Shown: positions 46,468 to 54,443 of the stretch, piece after piece | How positions within the stretch are numbered: the first letter of the stretch is position 1 | How the letters are laid out: the number at the start of each line of letters is the position of its first letter | From: Affinundibacterium fentianense | Lineage (GTDB): Bacteria; Pseudomonadota; Gammaproteobacteria; Burkholderiales; Burkholderiaceae_D | Direction of reading: 5' to 3' | Assembly (NCBI RefSeq): GCF_018139545.1 | Contig: NZ_JAGSPJ010000002.1 | Location: forward strand, 248,001-312,000 | DNA length: 64,000 bases | Translations under genes and position numbers: made by a program | The notes under the pieces: model-generated | Told to the model about the DNA's origin: nothing | The model's input: only the letters and a program-made list of their open reading frames with translations | Database searches by the model: none

Positions 46468-47718
46468 CTAAAAATCTTCCACAATCAACAACACAGAGGG
46501 TACTTTTTGCGAATTATAGAGACGTAAATAGAAATGCCCTATGCCCGCCAAGCCCAACATTAGGTTGGGTGTCGTTCCCGAACCTCCGTTTCCACAAGGC
46601 CATGGCAAACCCTGCCTCGAATAACAACGGATGCCTTGCTCGCCCACATGTTCTGCTACTGCAATCAAATCTGGACGGGATAAATACTGACCAGCGGCGA
46701 TCAGAAGCTCAGCATTTCCCGAAGCGCCATGGCATAGAGAATAATTTCCCTGTCCTGGGATCCAAATTGACGAAAGTGACTTACAACTAGTTTGTAGACA
46801 CAGCTCTAAATCACTTTGCACGACAGGATTTTCTGGCAATACTTGACGAGCAAACAAACGCGACAGTCCAATCCCTGGTGCACCATGGCACCATCCAAGA
46901 TAAAAATTGTCTGATGTCATTTGCGTCGAACTCATAATACGTAAATCACGCCAATTTCCGACTTCCGTATCAAGATAAGAATTTTCGTATCGTAAGGCCT
47001 GCAATGCAGCATCATGAAATCGCACTTCACCACTATCTCGATACAGATCCAACAATGCCACCATCAATCCAGCTGTTCCATGTGAATACCCAACTAGGTT
47101 AGCTTGCACAGGCATCGTTACGGTAGGCCAAGAATAGCCTCGCTCGTTTTCAACAAGTGAATCCAATAGATTTTGCCCATGCTGGTAGGCCAAATCTCTA
47201 GCCGCTTGAGACCCATTTCGGCGAGCAATCGAAAGCAAGCGTGGAATCGCACCTGCTGAGCCATTCACAACGTCCAAATGCTGTCGACTAATCGCTTCTT
47301 TTGATAAAGCAATGACTAGTGCAAGCGCCTCCTCGCGCAAATCGTCACGTTGCAACACCTCAGCAGCGCGCAAAAACGTGTGGATGATTCCAACATAGCC
47401 CGTATATAACGCGTGTTTTTGAGCAGGGGCAATTTTCGGTAACACTGAACGAATTTGATTAATTGCACCGTCAATGATTCTCAGAACTTGCAGATCCCCA
47501 GTAAACTGGTACAACTCAATCAAAAATAAGGCAATCCCGGCGTTACCATCATACAAACAAGCTGGCATAGACCGATAAACGTGCCATGTTTTATAGGCTT
47601 GCGCCTCCATTTCCCATCCTAGCCACGTACATCGGCCTTGACTATCCCACAGGGCATCACGGCACAGTTCTCGCCCTAAGCGATCTGCGATTTCAAGAAA
47701 TTCTTGCTTGGTCTTCAT
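46468..47718 (-). CDS. LanC-family lanthionine cyclase
   Basis: 416 residues from ATG 47718, which overlaps the stop of the HopA1 gene as ATGA, so translation is coupled. It is a stand-alone LanC with all zinc ligands: GYSHG with His213, WCHG with Cys277 and CHG with Cys329-His330. These positions match the family's zinc site, which activates Cys thiols for addition to dehydroamino acids. It has an alpha-toroid pattern of paired helices with internal glycine motifs (LYDGNAGIALFLIEL, LYTGYVGI, VVNGSAGA, SHGTAG). It ends the synthetase gene set. It is neither a LanM nor a kinase-lyase-cyclase fusion, because the dehydratase functions lie in the next two genes. This is the cyclase of the predicted lanthipeptide. 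Confidence 0.93.
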   Translation of the reverse strand: MKTKQEFLEIADRLGRELCRDALWDSQGRCTWLGWEMEAQAYKTWHVYRSMPACLYDGNAGIALFLIELYQFTGDLQVLRIIDGAINQIRSVLPKIAPAQKHALYTGYVGIIHTFLRAAEVLQRDDLREEALALVIALSKEAISRQHLDVVNGSAGAIPRLLSIARRNGSQAARDLAYQHGQNLLDSLVENERGYSWPTVTMPVQANLVGYSHGTAGLMVALLDLYRDSGEVRFHDAALQALRYENSYLDTEVGNWRDLRIMSSTQMTSDNFYLGWCHGAPGIGLSRLFARQVLPENPVVQSDLELCLQTSCKSLSSIWIPGQGNYSLCHGASGNAELLIAAGQYLSRPDLIAVAEHVGEQGIRCYSRQGLPWPCGNGGSGTTPNLMLGLAGIGHFYLRLYNSQKVPSVLLIVEDF

Positions 47719-48734
47719 GCACAATTTACTTTCGCAAAAATGTCTTTAGATCGCGGATTCAAGTAAGGTGCCGCCAACATCAGACCATATTCTAAGAATT
47801 TTTTTTCCACGCAATGAAAGCGCTCAGTTGAGGACTCCATTTGATGTTGCCATGCATAAACTAACGCTTCGGCCAAAATACGACAACGATGCATGCCAAA
47901 ACTCTCACCCGTTGCAGGGTCTTCTGCGAGACCAATCCCTGGGAATAGTGCTAAGCAAAACAAAGGAACCTCGGAACGCAAACCTGCTCCCAATAAGCTA
48001 GGTAATTCTTCGATGAGCGAGGACACGATCTGATAATAACGACGTGCAATATACAAAACCGCAGCATCGGCTCGATCGTAGTGCTGAGCCTCAACCAAGG
48101 TCTTGAAATGAAATGGCACAAGATAGGCATTTAATCGTGTACTCAAAAAAGTTAACAAAGTCGTCGCAGAACTTGCGTCAATATTGAAGTAAATTCTCAC
48201 GGCACTAAAGTCATCAAACTGATCAGAGAATTGACTCCCATACGAATGAAAAAAAGCCTGCTGCAATGCATTCGTACTTGGATAAACATGTAAGGCGACG
48301 AAGTCTCCCACTTGCACACCCGAATTTTTCATTTTATCAATCAAGTAGGTTCCAGAAAATGCGGCTCGTGAGCGATCACCTTTTTGTACAAAAATTTTTC
48401 CATCTCCACCGACTTGATAGATTCGCCACCCAAAATCCCAAGCGGCTTGGGTATGATTGGCTTGATTCAATAGCTCCGTTAAATTAGGCGGCAATTCAGT
48501 ACCTGTCTCGAATTTTGAGCTCAATTGACCCGGATCGCATTTTCGAATGTAGCAATGTTCATAGAGACACTCGCCGATACGCCTAATTAATTCTGCTATG
48601 TCTGCGACCTTGTGCTGCGCACCGCCCAAGCCCGGCGATGGGTATTGAATACCTCTAAAGCTAAAATGCTCCAGATTATTGATCTCCAAATTCACACAAA
48701 TGTCCTGAATTTCCTGTTCGAAGTTAGTACTCAC
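47715..48734 (-). CDS. HopA1-family lyase, lanthipeptide phospho-elimination candidate
   Basis: 339 residues from GTG 48734, picked because GGGGAG lies just upstream and the codon overlaps the kinase stop; another GTG at 48767 is possible. The HopA1 (PF17914-type) signature is very clear: VRIYFNID, LVPFHFKTLVEAQHYDRADAAV, LFPGIGLAEDPATGESFGMHR. In class V lanthipeptide (LxmY-type) and thioamitide (TvaD-type) pathways, proteins of this family work with an APH-fold kinase to make dehydroamino acids. Here the kinase gene is directly upstream and LanC directly downstream, both with overlapping codons. Elimination of phosphate from Thr/Ser is the expected role. Confidence 0.92.
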   Translation of the reverse strand: MSTNFEQEIQDICVNLEINNLEHFSFRGIQYPSPGLGGAQHKVADIAELIRRIGECLYEHCYIRKCDPGQLSSKFETGTELPPNLTELLNQANHTQAAWDFGWRIYQVGGDGKIFVQKGDRSRAAFSGTYLIDKMKNSGVQVGDFVALHVYPSTNALQQAFFHSYGSQFSDQFDDFSAVRIYFNIDASSATTLLTFLSTRLNAYLVPFHFKTLVEAQHYDRADAAVLYIARRYYQIVSSLIEELPSLLGAGLRSEVPLFCLALFPGIGLAEDPATGESFGMHRCRILAEALVYAWQHQMESSTERFHCVEKKFLEYGLMLAAPYLNPRSKDIFAKVNCA

Positions 48735-49818
48735 CGATCTCCCCTTCCTGCACTCCGAAAATCTCACGAACTGCCCATTTAGGGTCGCGAAAAATACGAT
48801 CGCTTAACGCTAGCATCACCGCAGAAAATGGCGATAAATAATTCAATTGGCAGGACCATTCAAATGCCGTCAACACCAAACGCCCAGCCGCAAATTCGAC
48901 ACATTGCGCAAAGTAGGCGCGCTGTGAAGTTACTTCCCTTTTCGAGGTATTGAGGTATTGCCGCCAAAAGGCACTCGCCGACGAATGAATCAATGAAACT
49001 TGCTGTAGGATTTCAGTGACGGGGTCTAATGAATTGGGAGAAGTCTGGATTTGCCGCTTAATCAGATACACAAGGTAAGATTGTAAAACTCCGCCAATGT
49101 CCCATCGCGCATCACCAACATCAAGCAATTCCCAATCAATAATTTTGAGTTGCAATTCCTGTTTTGAGTCAAGGTAGACGATACAGTTTTCCCATTTCAT
49201 GTCTCCATGGATTAAACAATCGACTCGCCACTGGTGTGCCAAATTCTGTAATCTTGGAAAATGATCTGGTCGCAAATGTAACTGCTCAATAAATTTCTGC
49301 GCGCCCGCAGTTGCACCAGATGGCGCTTCGCTAAACGAGAATATCCAGGGAACTTGGTTAGGAAGCCGCATCTGAATCGTTTCTCGAATTGAATCGAGGT
49401 CAACAGCTTGATGGCAAAACGCCAAAGCCTCACCCCATTTCTCTGCAATTCGAGTTGAAAGATTACCTGTTCGGTCCAAGTATTCCGTTAAATTTTCAGC
49501 TGCAGGAAATAATTCCAGACATAGGCTATGGCGCGCTGGATTGCTCTCAATTATCTTTGGAAGATAAGCCGACCAATCCGAATACTTCTCAGCTAATTCA
49601 AAACAAAAAATTTCACGCTGAATAGTCGCGACGCTCTGCGTGTCCAGGGTCTTCACCTGTTTGATGAAATAGCCTTGATTATGACCAAAAAAGACTTTGA
49701 AATTTCGATTTCTTTGCCCCGCCTCGATGACTCGAAAGTCGCCATCAACGACGGATTCCACATCGAGCAAATTACGTGACAAGAGGTAATGCACCAAATT
49801 CGATGCAGTTAGAAACAT
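48724..49818 (-). CDS. APH-fold kinase, RiPP Ser/Thr phosphorylation candidate
   Basis: A 364-residue aminoglycoside-phosphotransferase-fold protein. Lys53 sits in YFIKQV, the catalytic loop LIHGDMKWENCIV holds Asp206 and Asn211, and the metal site is IIDWE (Asp228). These residues look active. In class V-type lanthipeptides and thioamitides, an APH kinase phosphorylates Ser/Thr of the precursor before a HopA1 lyase removes phosphate. The next gene is exactly such a lyase, with an 11-bp overlap. It starts 84 bp after the repeat-peptide gene, with a terminator hairpin between. A choline- or sugar-type kinase is the generic alternative, but the context makes it unlikely. Confidence 0.9.
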   Translation of the reverse strand: MFLTASNLVHYLLSRNLLDVESVVDGDFRVIEAGQRNRNFKVFFGHNQGYFIKQVKTLDTQSVATIQREIFCFELAEKYSDWSAYLPKIIESNPARHSLCLELFPAAENLTEYLDRTGNLSTRIAEKWGEALAFCHQAVDLDSIRETIQMRLPNQVPWIFSFSEAPSGATAGAQKFIEQLHLRPDHFPRLQNLAHQWRVDCLIHGDMKWENCIVYLDSKQELQLKIIDWELLDVGDARWDIGGVLQSYLVYLIKRQIQTSPNSLDPVTEILQQVSLIHSSASAFWRQYLNTSKREVTSQRAYFAQCVEFAAGRLVLTAFEWSCQLNYLSPFSAVMLALSDRIFRDPKWAVREIFGVQEGEIGEY

Positions 49819-49839
49819 AGACTATTCTCAACTCTAGAC

Positions 49840-49869
49840 AAAATTCGACCGCGACAAAGCGCGGTCGAA
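49840..49869 (-). terminator. Attenuating terminator between precursor and synthetase genes
   Basis: TTCGACCGCG at 49844-49853 and CGCGGTCGAA at 49860-49869 form a perfect 10-bp stem with a 6-nt loop. On the minus strand it is followed by TTTTG, a short T-run, so partial read-through is expected. This lets the precursor be made in excess over the enzymes, a common RiPP arrangement. Confidence 0.85.
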
Positions 49870-49902
49870 ATAAGGAAACATTTTCTCTACTCAACAAGCA
49901 AA

Positions 49903-50658
49903 TTATCCAGGACAGCAAACTTGGGTAGACGTTGGACCGCTATGGCCAGTCTGTTTTGGTGGAATAAAATCACCATGCACAGGGCAACAAACCTGAGTCG
50001 AAGTTGGCCCAGATGTCGCGCCTTGAGCTGGCGCAACAAAATCACCCTGTGCTGGGCAACAAACCTGCGTCGATGTGGGCGATGGCGTTGTCGCCTGTTC
50101 TGGACAACACGTCTGGGTAGTTGTTGGCGGCGGTGTCGTTAAGTCAACAGGGCAGCAGGTTTGGGTTGAGGTCATTACTGCTGCAGTTGCTTGCGCTGGA
50201 CAACAAGTTTGTGTCGTTGTTGGCGGCGGTGTAATTACATCCGTTGGACAGCATGTTTGAGTGGAAGTCATCACCGGACAACGGCTTTGTGTTGATGTTA
50301 GCGAGCTAGCTGCACCATCCACAGGGCAACAAGTTTGGGTTGTGGTAGGAGGTGGTGTCAACGCCTCTAAAGGGCAACATGTTTGCGTCGTAGTAATCAC
50401 GGATCCACTCGAAGGGCAACAAGTCTGCGTTGTTGTCGGTGGCGGTGTCAATGCATCCACAGGGCAGCAAGTTTGTGTTGAAGTCATCACCGGGCCACCT
50501 ACTTGTGCAGGACAGCAGGTCTGCGTCGTTGTTGGTGGCGGTCTAAGGGCATCAGATGGACAACAAGTTTGCGTTGTCGTTGGCGGTGGCGTCATTGCCT
50601 CTGCTGGACAACAAACTTGTGTCGATGTTGGTCCTAGTTGATTTTCTGGCTTGCTCAT
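49903..50658 (-). CDS. Multi-core lanthipeptide precursor candidate, 15 Thr/Cys repeats
   Basis: A 251-residue protein from ATG 50658, which follows AGGAG with 8-base spacing; an in-frame upstream codon at 50700 lacks a ribosome site. After only nine residues (MSKPENQLG) come 15 copies of P/M/I/L-T-[ST]-T-Q-[TVS]-C-C-P, usually every 16 residues, with linkers rich in Pro, Ala, Thr and Asp. I count 29 Cys, all in the repeats; copy 8 reads SRCP and so has one. Three consecutive Thr/Ser before each Cys pair give suitable partners for two (methyl)lanthionine rings per repeat. The last three copies have longer linkers. It has a sigma-54 promoter, and a weak terminator separates it from the kinase-lyase-LanC genes. 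A metal-binding Cys-rich protein is the alternative, but the enzymes next door argue for a RiPP. Confidence 0.85.
   Translation of the reverse strand: MSKPENQLGPTSTQVCCPAEAMTPPPTTTQTCCPSDALRPPPTTTQTCCPAQVGGPVMTSTQTCCPVDALTPPPTTTQTCCPSSGSVITTTQTCCPLEALTPPPTTTQTCCPVDGAASSLTSTQSRCPVMTSTQTCCPTDVITPPPTTTQTCCPAQATAAVMTSTQTCCPVDLTTPPPTTTQTCCPEQATTPSPTSTQVCCPAQGDFVAPAQGATSGPTSTQVCCPVHGDFIPPKQTGHSGPTSTQVCCPG
49906..50631 (-). repeat. 15 tandem repeats inside the precursor gene
   Basis: The unit is about 48 bp with conserved Thr-Thr-Gln-x-Cys-Cys-Pro codons. Codon choice varies between copies, so the array is not a recent simple slippage product. Amino-acid conservation at unchanged positions with drifting codons suggests selection on the peptide. 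Confidence 0.9.
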
Positions 50659-50666
50659 TCTCTCAT

Positions 50667-50671
50667 CTCCT
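50667..50671 (-). promoter_or_regulatory. Ribosome site that fixes the precursor start
   Basis: AGGAG on the minus strand, 8 bases before the ATG at 50658. It shows that the leader is nine residues and not 23. Confidence 0.85.
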
Positions 50672-50781
50672 GAATCTATCTTAGTGTACGGATTTTTCAA
50701 GCTAACTTTTTCAATGCATTTATTGTTTCTTCATCGACATATGTAAAATGAAATCTCAAAACATATCATCCTGCTTCGTTT

Positions 50782-50798
50782 TGCAATTTCTATGCCAA
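50782..50798 (-). promoter_or_regulatory. Sigma-54 promoter of the precursor gene
   Basis: TTGGCATAGAAATTGCA on the minus strand has GG and GC exactly 10 bp apart and matches TGGCAC-N5-TTGCA except T for C. It lies in the 180-bp gap between the nitrilase-fold gene and the precursor start. The transcription start would be near 50771, giving a 5' leader of about 113 bases. Confidence 0.87.
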
Positions 50799-50838
50799 TT
50801 ACGTGTTCGTGTTGAATGGCATTATCGGCATGAAACGT

Positions 50839-52149
50839 TTACGGGCTCTGCATAGCCAGCAAAAATGGATTATTCAGCCCATATATATGCAGCGCTCCTG
50901 GACCTGCGGCAAAATAATCCGAGAATGTGCCTTGAGTCAGATGGGGTTCATCCACCTCGACAACGCTGGTATCGTTACTTGGCATAATTTGAAAACTTGC
51001 AGGTGAAATGTTAGGGTCATTCCCAAGCGCTGCTGTTTCCACTCTGGCTAGCTGCGAGTGTGCGGAATAATTCCCCGATGTGTAATTGACGTAGAGTGAT
51101 TCAACTCCATACAGATTACCTTCTTGAGGTCCAATCCTTTCGTTCAGAACCGTTTGACCATCACAATTGAATACAAAGCCGCCGTGGTTGGCAACAACAT
51201 TCTCTTGGACAATCTGCGAGCCATATGAGGGAATCAACTGGATATGTATTCCATCCGACTTTTGTGGATAGGGCTGCAATCCCAAGTTATTTCGCAAACG
51301 CCCATCGTCGTGATCCAAACAAATCTCTACAGCAAAATCAAGATGGGGCGGCGCATTGCCGAGTGCGTAATTTTGTCTAAAAATCGCATACTTATCAAAA
51401 GCGTGTTGCTTTATATCGCCATTCGACAGGTCAATAGGAAAATAGGCAATCATTTGCTCTGTAATAATTTGATCGCCTGCTGTGCTTGGACATAACAAAA
51501 AGTCTTCCTCAGAGACGTAGTACTTTTCAGAGGTCATGACATTCGCATCCAGCTTTTGGGTCGGTGTATCCAATAAAATATTGCTGACAATAATTGCGCG
51601 ATCACGGACATTGACGTTTGGCGCATCCTGACAATCATCGATAAAAGCACGTAAAGTATTTGCGATCAATTGATAAGTGGAACCACTAGCATTTTGCAGT
51701 TGTTGCGCGAGCGTTTGTACAATCGCATTCCGAGCAAGCACACTTTCCGACGCAAATACATTATTCAAATTTGCCACACGCGCAGTCACGGCCGTTCCAA
51801 AAACAAATGTCCAATTGGGATATTCTGTAGGATTAAAAACTTTTCGTAATTCACTTAACAAAAAAGGAACTGGATCTTCCGCGTCTGTCGCATACACATA
51901 AGGCCCTAGGACTCCATGAAAGAAAAATTCAGGAACCATAAAGAGATTAATAACACCAACATCCTTCGCTGAAGAGAATCTTGAGCGAGCCATGTCAACA
52001 GCATTCTTAAGAACTTGAATGCGCATGGCGATGTCAACTTGGTTATTAGAATTTCCCAAATAGCTGCCAACTCCTACTCCTGAGAGTGCTGGTCCGGTTG
52101 GGATTGCATAAGCGATAAATCGAATATGTGTATATTGATTGTCCGTCAT
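50839..52149 (-). CDS. Nitrilase-superfamily (C-N hydrolase) -like protein
   Basis: A 436-residue cytoplasmic protein. Expected triad elements are visible: Glu in VINLFMVPEFFFHG at about residue 73 and Cys in FAVEICLDHDDGRL at about 277. The Lys is less certain. The order and spacing are those of carbon-nitrogen hydrolases, but the protein is longer than usual and has inserts. It lies between the second kinase gene and the precursor gene on the same strand, followed by a sigma-54 promoter. A role on the peptide's Gln side chains or in leader removal can be imagined, but nothing in the sequence proves it. It may be a new subfamily. Confidence 0.6.
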   Translation of the reverse strand: MTDNQYTHIRFIAYAIPTGPALSGVGVGSYLGNSNNQVDIAMRIQVLKNAVDMARSRFSSAKDVGVINLFMVPEFFFHGVLGPYVYATDAEDPVPFLLSELRKVFNPTEYPNWTFVFGTAVTARVANLNNVFASESVLARNAIVQTLAQQLQNASGSTYQLIANTLRAFIDDCQDAPNVNVRDRAIIVSNILLDTPTQKLDANVMTSEKYYVSEEDFLLCPSTAGDQIITEQMIAYFPIDLSNGDIKQHAFDKYAIFRQNYALGNAPPHLDFAVEICLDHDDGRLRNNLGLQPYPQKSDGIHIQLIPSYGSQIVQENVVANHGGFVFNCDGQTVLNERIGPQEGNLYGVESLYVNYTSGNYSAHSQLARVETAALGNDPNISPASFQIMPSNDTSVVEVDEPHLTQGTFSDYFAAGPGALHIYGLNNPFLLAMQSP

Positions 52150-52253
52150 TGATTGTCCGTTACTGTCTTATCTTTGATCACCGTGCCTCCGCAAGCCAAT
52201 TGCTATTTGTAACGATCGAGTATTTTCTAAATTCAATCCAATTCGACTTAACA

Positions 52254-54443
52254 CTATTCATACTTAGGATCTTCTCGCAAGTTCTTTAAGAGTGGATGCG
52301 TTTCGATTCTCCGTTTCGAAAACCCCTGCATTTTTGCGATGTGAATCAACTCGAGCGCACGTTTCCGCTGCCCCAGTAACTCATACGTCAATGCAGCAAT
52401 AAATGCGCGCTCTGGTTGATTAGGTGCAAATTTTAAAGCTTGTTCGGTCAAAATTCTAGCTTGCGTAACATCGCCCAAACGCGCCATGATCAAACCCATC
52501 TCCACTAACAATACATCGTCGTCGGGTGATCGATTTAAACGTATTTCAAGTAGTTTTCTCGCATTCTCATAGGCTGCTAAGCCTTCCTTTTCACGTCCCG
52601 GAACCCACATCAAACATTCAGCTAATTCAAACCACCTAAAATAGCTACCCGAAATGCCTTTTTCAGGCGAAGCTGCATTCGCAAAGGCCGCTGCAGCGCC
52701 TACGAAATCACCCTGTTTGAATTTAATGTTACCCAAAGTCGCATACAGATTTGCATTGGGGCGTATTTGCAAACCTTGTTGGATCACTTGCAAAGCTTCT
52801 TGTGATCGTCCTTGCACTTCAATCGTCTGTGCCAATAAAGCATAAGCATTCGCTGAATCAGGTTGACGCTGTAGACTTTGTCGAATGGCTTGCTCCGCTT
52901 CGACAAATTCATTTTTTGCAAAATGTGTGCCACCTTTAATATCAAGCAAGAAACGATCTCTCGGGAAAAGCTTAGCGCCTTTTTCCGCCCAAAGAATTGC
53001 TTCATCGAGTCGATTTGACTCAAAAAGAGAACTCATTTTGGTATGCCAAGCAAAAATATTCTCTGGCTCCAGCTTAAGCGCTAATTCGACGGCCTCCAAT
53101 GCCAGATCTAACTTATGATGCCAGTGTAAGATTTTCGCGTTGGCAATTTGACTGACAGCGAGTTGGCTATTTAACTGCATCGCACGCTGTGCACTTGCTT
53201 TTGCTTTTTGCAGCCAGATCTCATCACGTTTTTCCGCGTGGTAGCGGGATAAATAAACGATTGACATATAGCCGACTGCTCCCGCGTGATCAGGTGTGCG
53301 TTCTAAAATTATCGAAAAATGTTCCGTCGCAGAATCTAACTTCGCTGCATCCGGCTTGTACATGTATTCGGTTAAATTCTCGATACCCTGTTGCATTTCA
53401 CGTGTTTCGGAATAGGGCTTGATAATTTTGAATATTTGCGGCCAATACGGCTTTGCCTGCCATCCGACGATGCATACCGACGTCAACAGCACAAATGAGA
53501 GAACTACGTAGTTTTTGTAGCGCTTTTTCTTACTCTCGCGGGCTTGGGCATTTAACAAAACCAAGTCCAAACCTGAGGCCCCACTAGATTGGGGATCATT
53601 TCCGACAATTCGTTTACACTCTTCATGGACTTTGCGAATGTCAAAACGTTGCCGAACATCCGCCCCCGTCATTCCAATCACCAGATCTTTTGCGACTGGA
53701 GAAACAGAGGTCGGCCACGCCCATTGGGGTGATGCAATTTGGATTTGTGCCGCAACTAAAGCCAGTCCAGAAAGATTGGCATGCGGTAAGCGTCCAACCA
53801 ACATTTCATACAGAATTATACCCAGCGAAAAAACATCTCCTTCAACACCTGCTTGCTGACCGCTAAATCGCTCGGGCGCCATATACGGCACACTGCTTTC
53901 GGCGTTGATCTCAGCCACATTATCGATCGTAGAAAGATCATGAATACTCGCAAAACCAAAATTGAGAATGCGCATCCGTCCAGATTGGTCAATAATCAAA
54001 TCACTGGCTTTCAAATCGCCATGGATCAGTCCTTTCCCATGCGCCTCTTGCATAGCCGCAGCAATTTGCGAGATATGTTTAAAAATTAATGCTTCTTGGC
54101 CACGGTGCTGCACAATCCAATCTTTTAAAGAATCGCCCGCGACGTACTCCAAAACGATATACAAAAAATCCTGTGCATCCTCGATCGCATGCATTTTGAC
54201 AAAGGCAGCATGGTTCAACACCGCCGCTGATCGGGCTTCTTTTAACAAGAGCTCTTTATCGGCAGCCTGCGTACAAATTTGCTTTATCACAACTCGCCGA
54301 CAAAGCTTAGTATCCCAAGCTTCAAACACTTTACTTCCACGATGCTCACCGAGGCAGGCCCGGATTTCATAGTGTTTGATCGTGTCAACGCCCACCCAAT
54401 TCGGCGCCAAGTTTGGACTTAATTCTTGTTGACTTGAATTCAT
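52254..54443 (-). CDS. Kinase-fold protein with TPRs, predicted pseudokinase
   Basis: 729 residues and paralogous end to end with the kinase at 44059-46242, including a transmembrane segment near residue 320-340 and about ten TPR-like repeats. The kinase domain is degraded at key sites. The glycine loop reads LGEHRGSKVF (no GxGxxG), HRDLKxxN is HGDLKASD (Asp148 for Asn), and DFG is NFG at 161-163. Lys54 and a helix-C Glu (KEA) remain, as does YMAPE. Loss of both Asp of DFG and the Asn points to weak or no catalysis. It could be a scaffold or regulator of the active paralogue. It is upstream of the nitrilase-fold gene by 104 bp. Confidence 0.87.
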   Translation of the reverse strand: MNSSQQELSPNLAPNWVGVDTIKHYEIRACLGEHRGSKVFEAWDTKLCRRVVIKQICTQAADKELLLKEARSAAVLNHAAFVKMHAIEDAQDFLYIVLEYVAGDSLKDWIVQHRGQEALIFKHISQIAAAMQEAHGKGLIHGDLKASDLIIDQSGRMRILNFGFASIHDLSTIDNVAEINAESSVPYMAPERFSGQQAGVEGDVFSLGIILYEMLVGRLPHANLSGLALVAAQIQIASPQWAWPTSVSPVAKDLVIGMTGADVRQRFDIRKVHEECKRIVGNDPQSSGASGLDLVLLNAQARESKKKRYKNYVVLSFVLLTSVCIVGWQAKPYWPQIFKIIKPYSETREMQQGIENLTEYMYKPDAAKLDSATEHFSIILERTPDHAGAVGYMSIVYLSRYHAEKRDEIWLQKAKASAQRAMQLNSQLAVSQIANAKILHWHHKLDLALEAVELALKLEPENIFAWHTKMSSLFESNRLDEAILWAEKGAKLFPRDRFLLDIKGGTHFAKNEFVEAEQAIRQSLQRQPDSANAYALLAQTIEVQGRSQEALQVIQQGLQIRPNANLYATLGNIKFKQGDFVGAAAAFANAASPEKGISGSYFRWFELAECLMWVPGREKEGLAAYENARKLLEIRLNRSPDDDVLLVEMGLIMARLGDVTQARILTEQALKFAPNQPERAFIAALTYELLGQRKRALELIHIAKMQGFSKRRIETHPLLKNLREDPKYE

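Noticed and set aside
49906..50631. Regular 48-bp periodicity considered as a CRISPR array
   Set aside because: The repeats are coding, have no unique spacers of constant size, and no cas genes are near.
49921..50641. Repetitive plus-strand open frames rich in Gly and Val opposite the precursor gene
   Set aside because: They mirror the precursor repeats on the other strand, have no ribosome site, and are split into several short frames.
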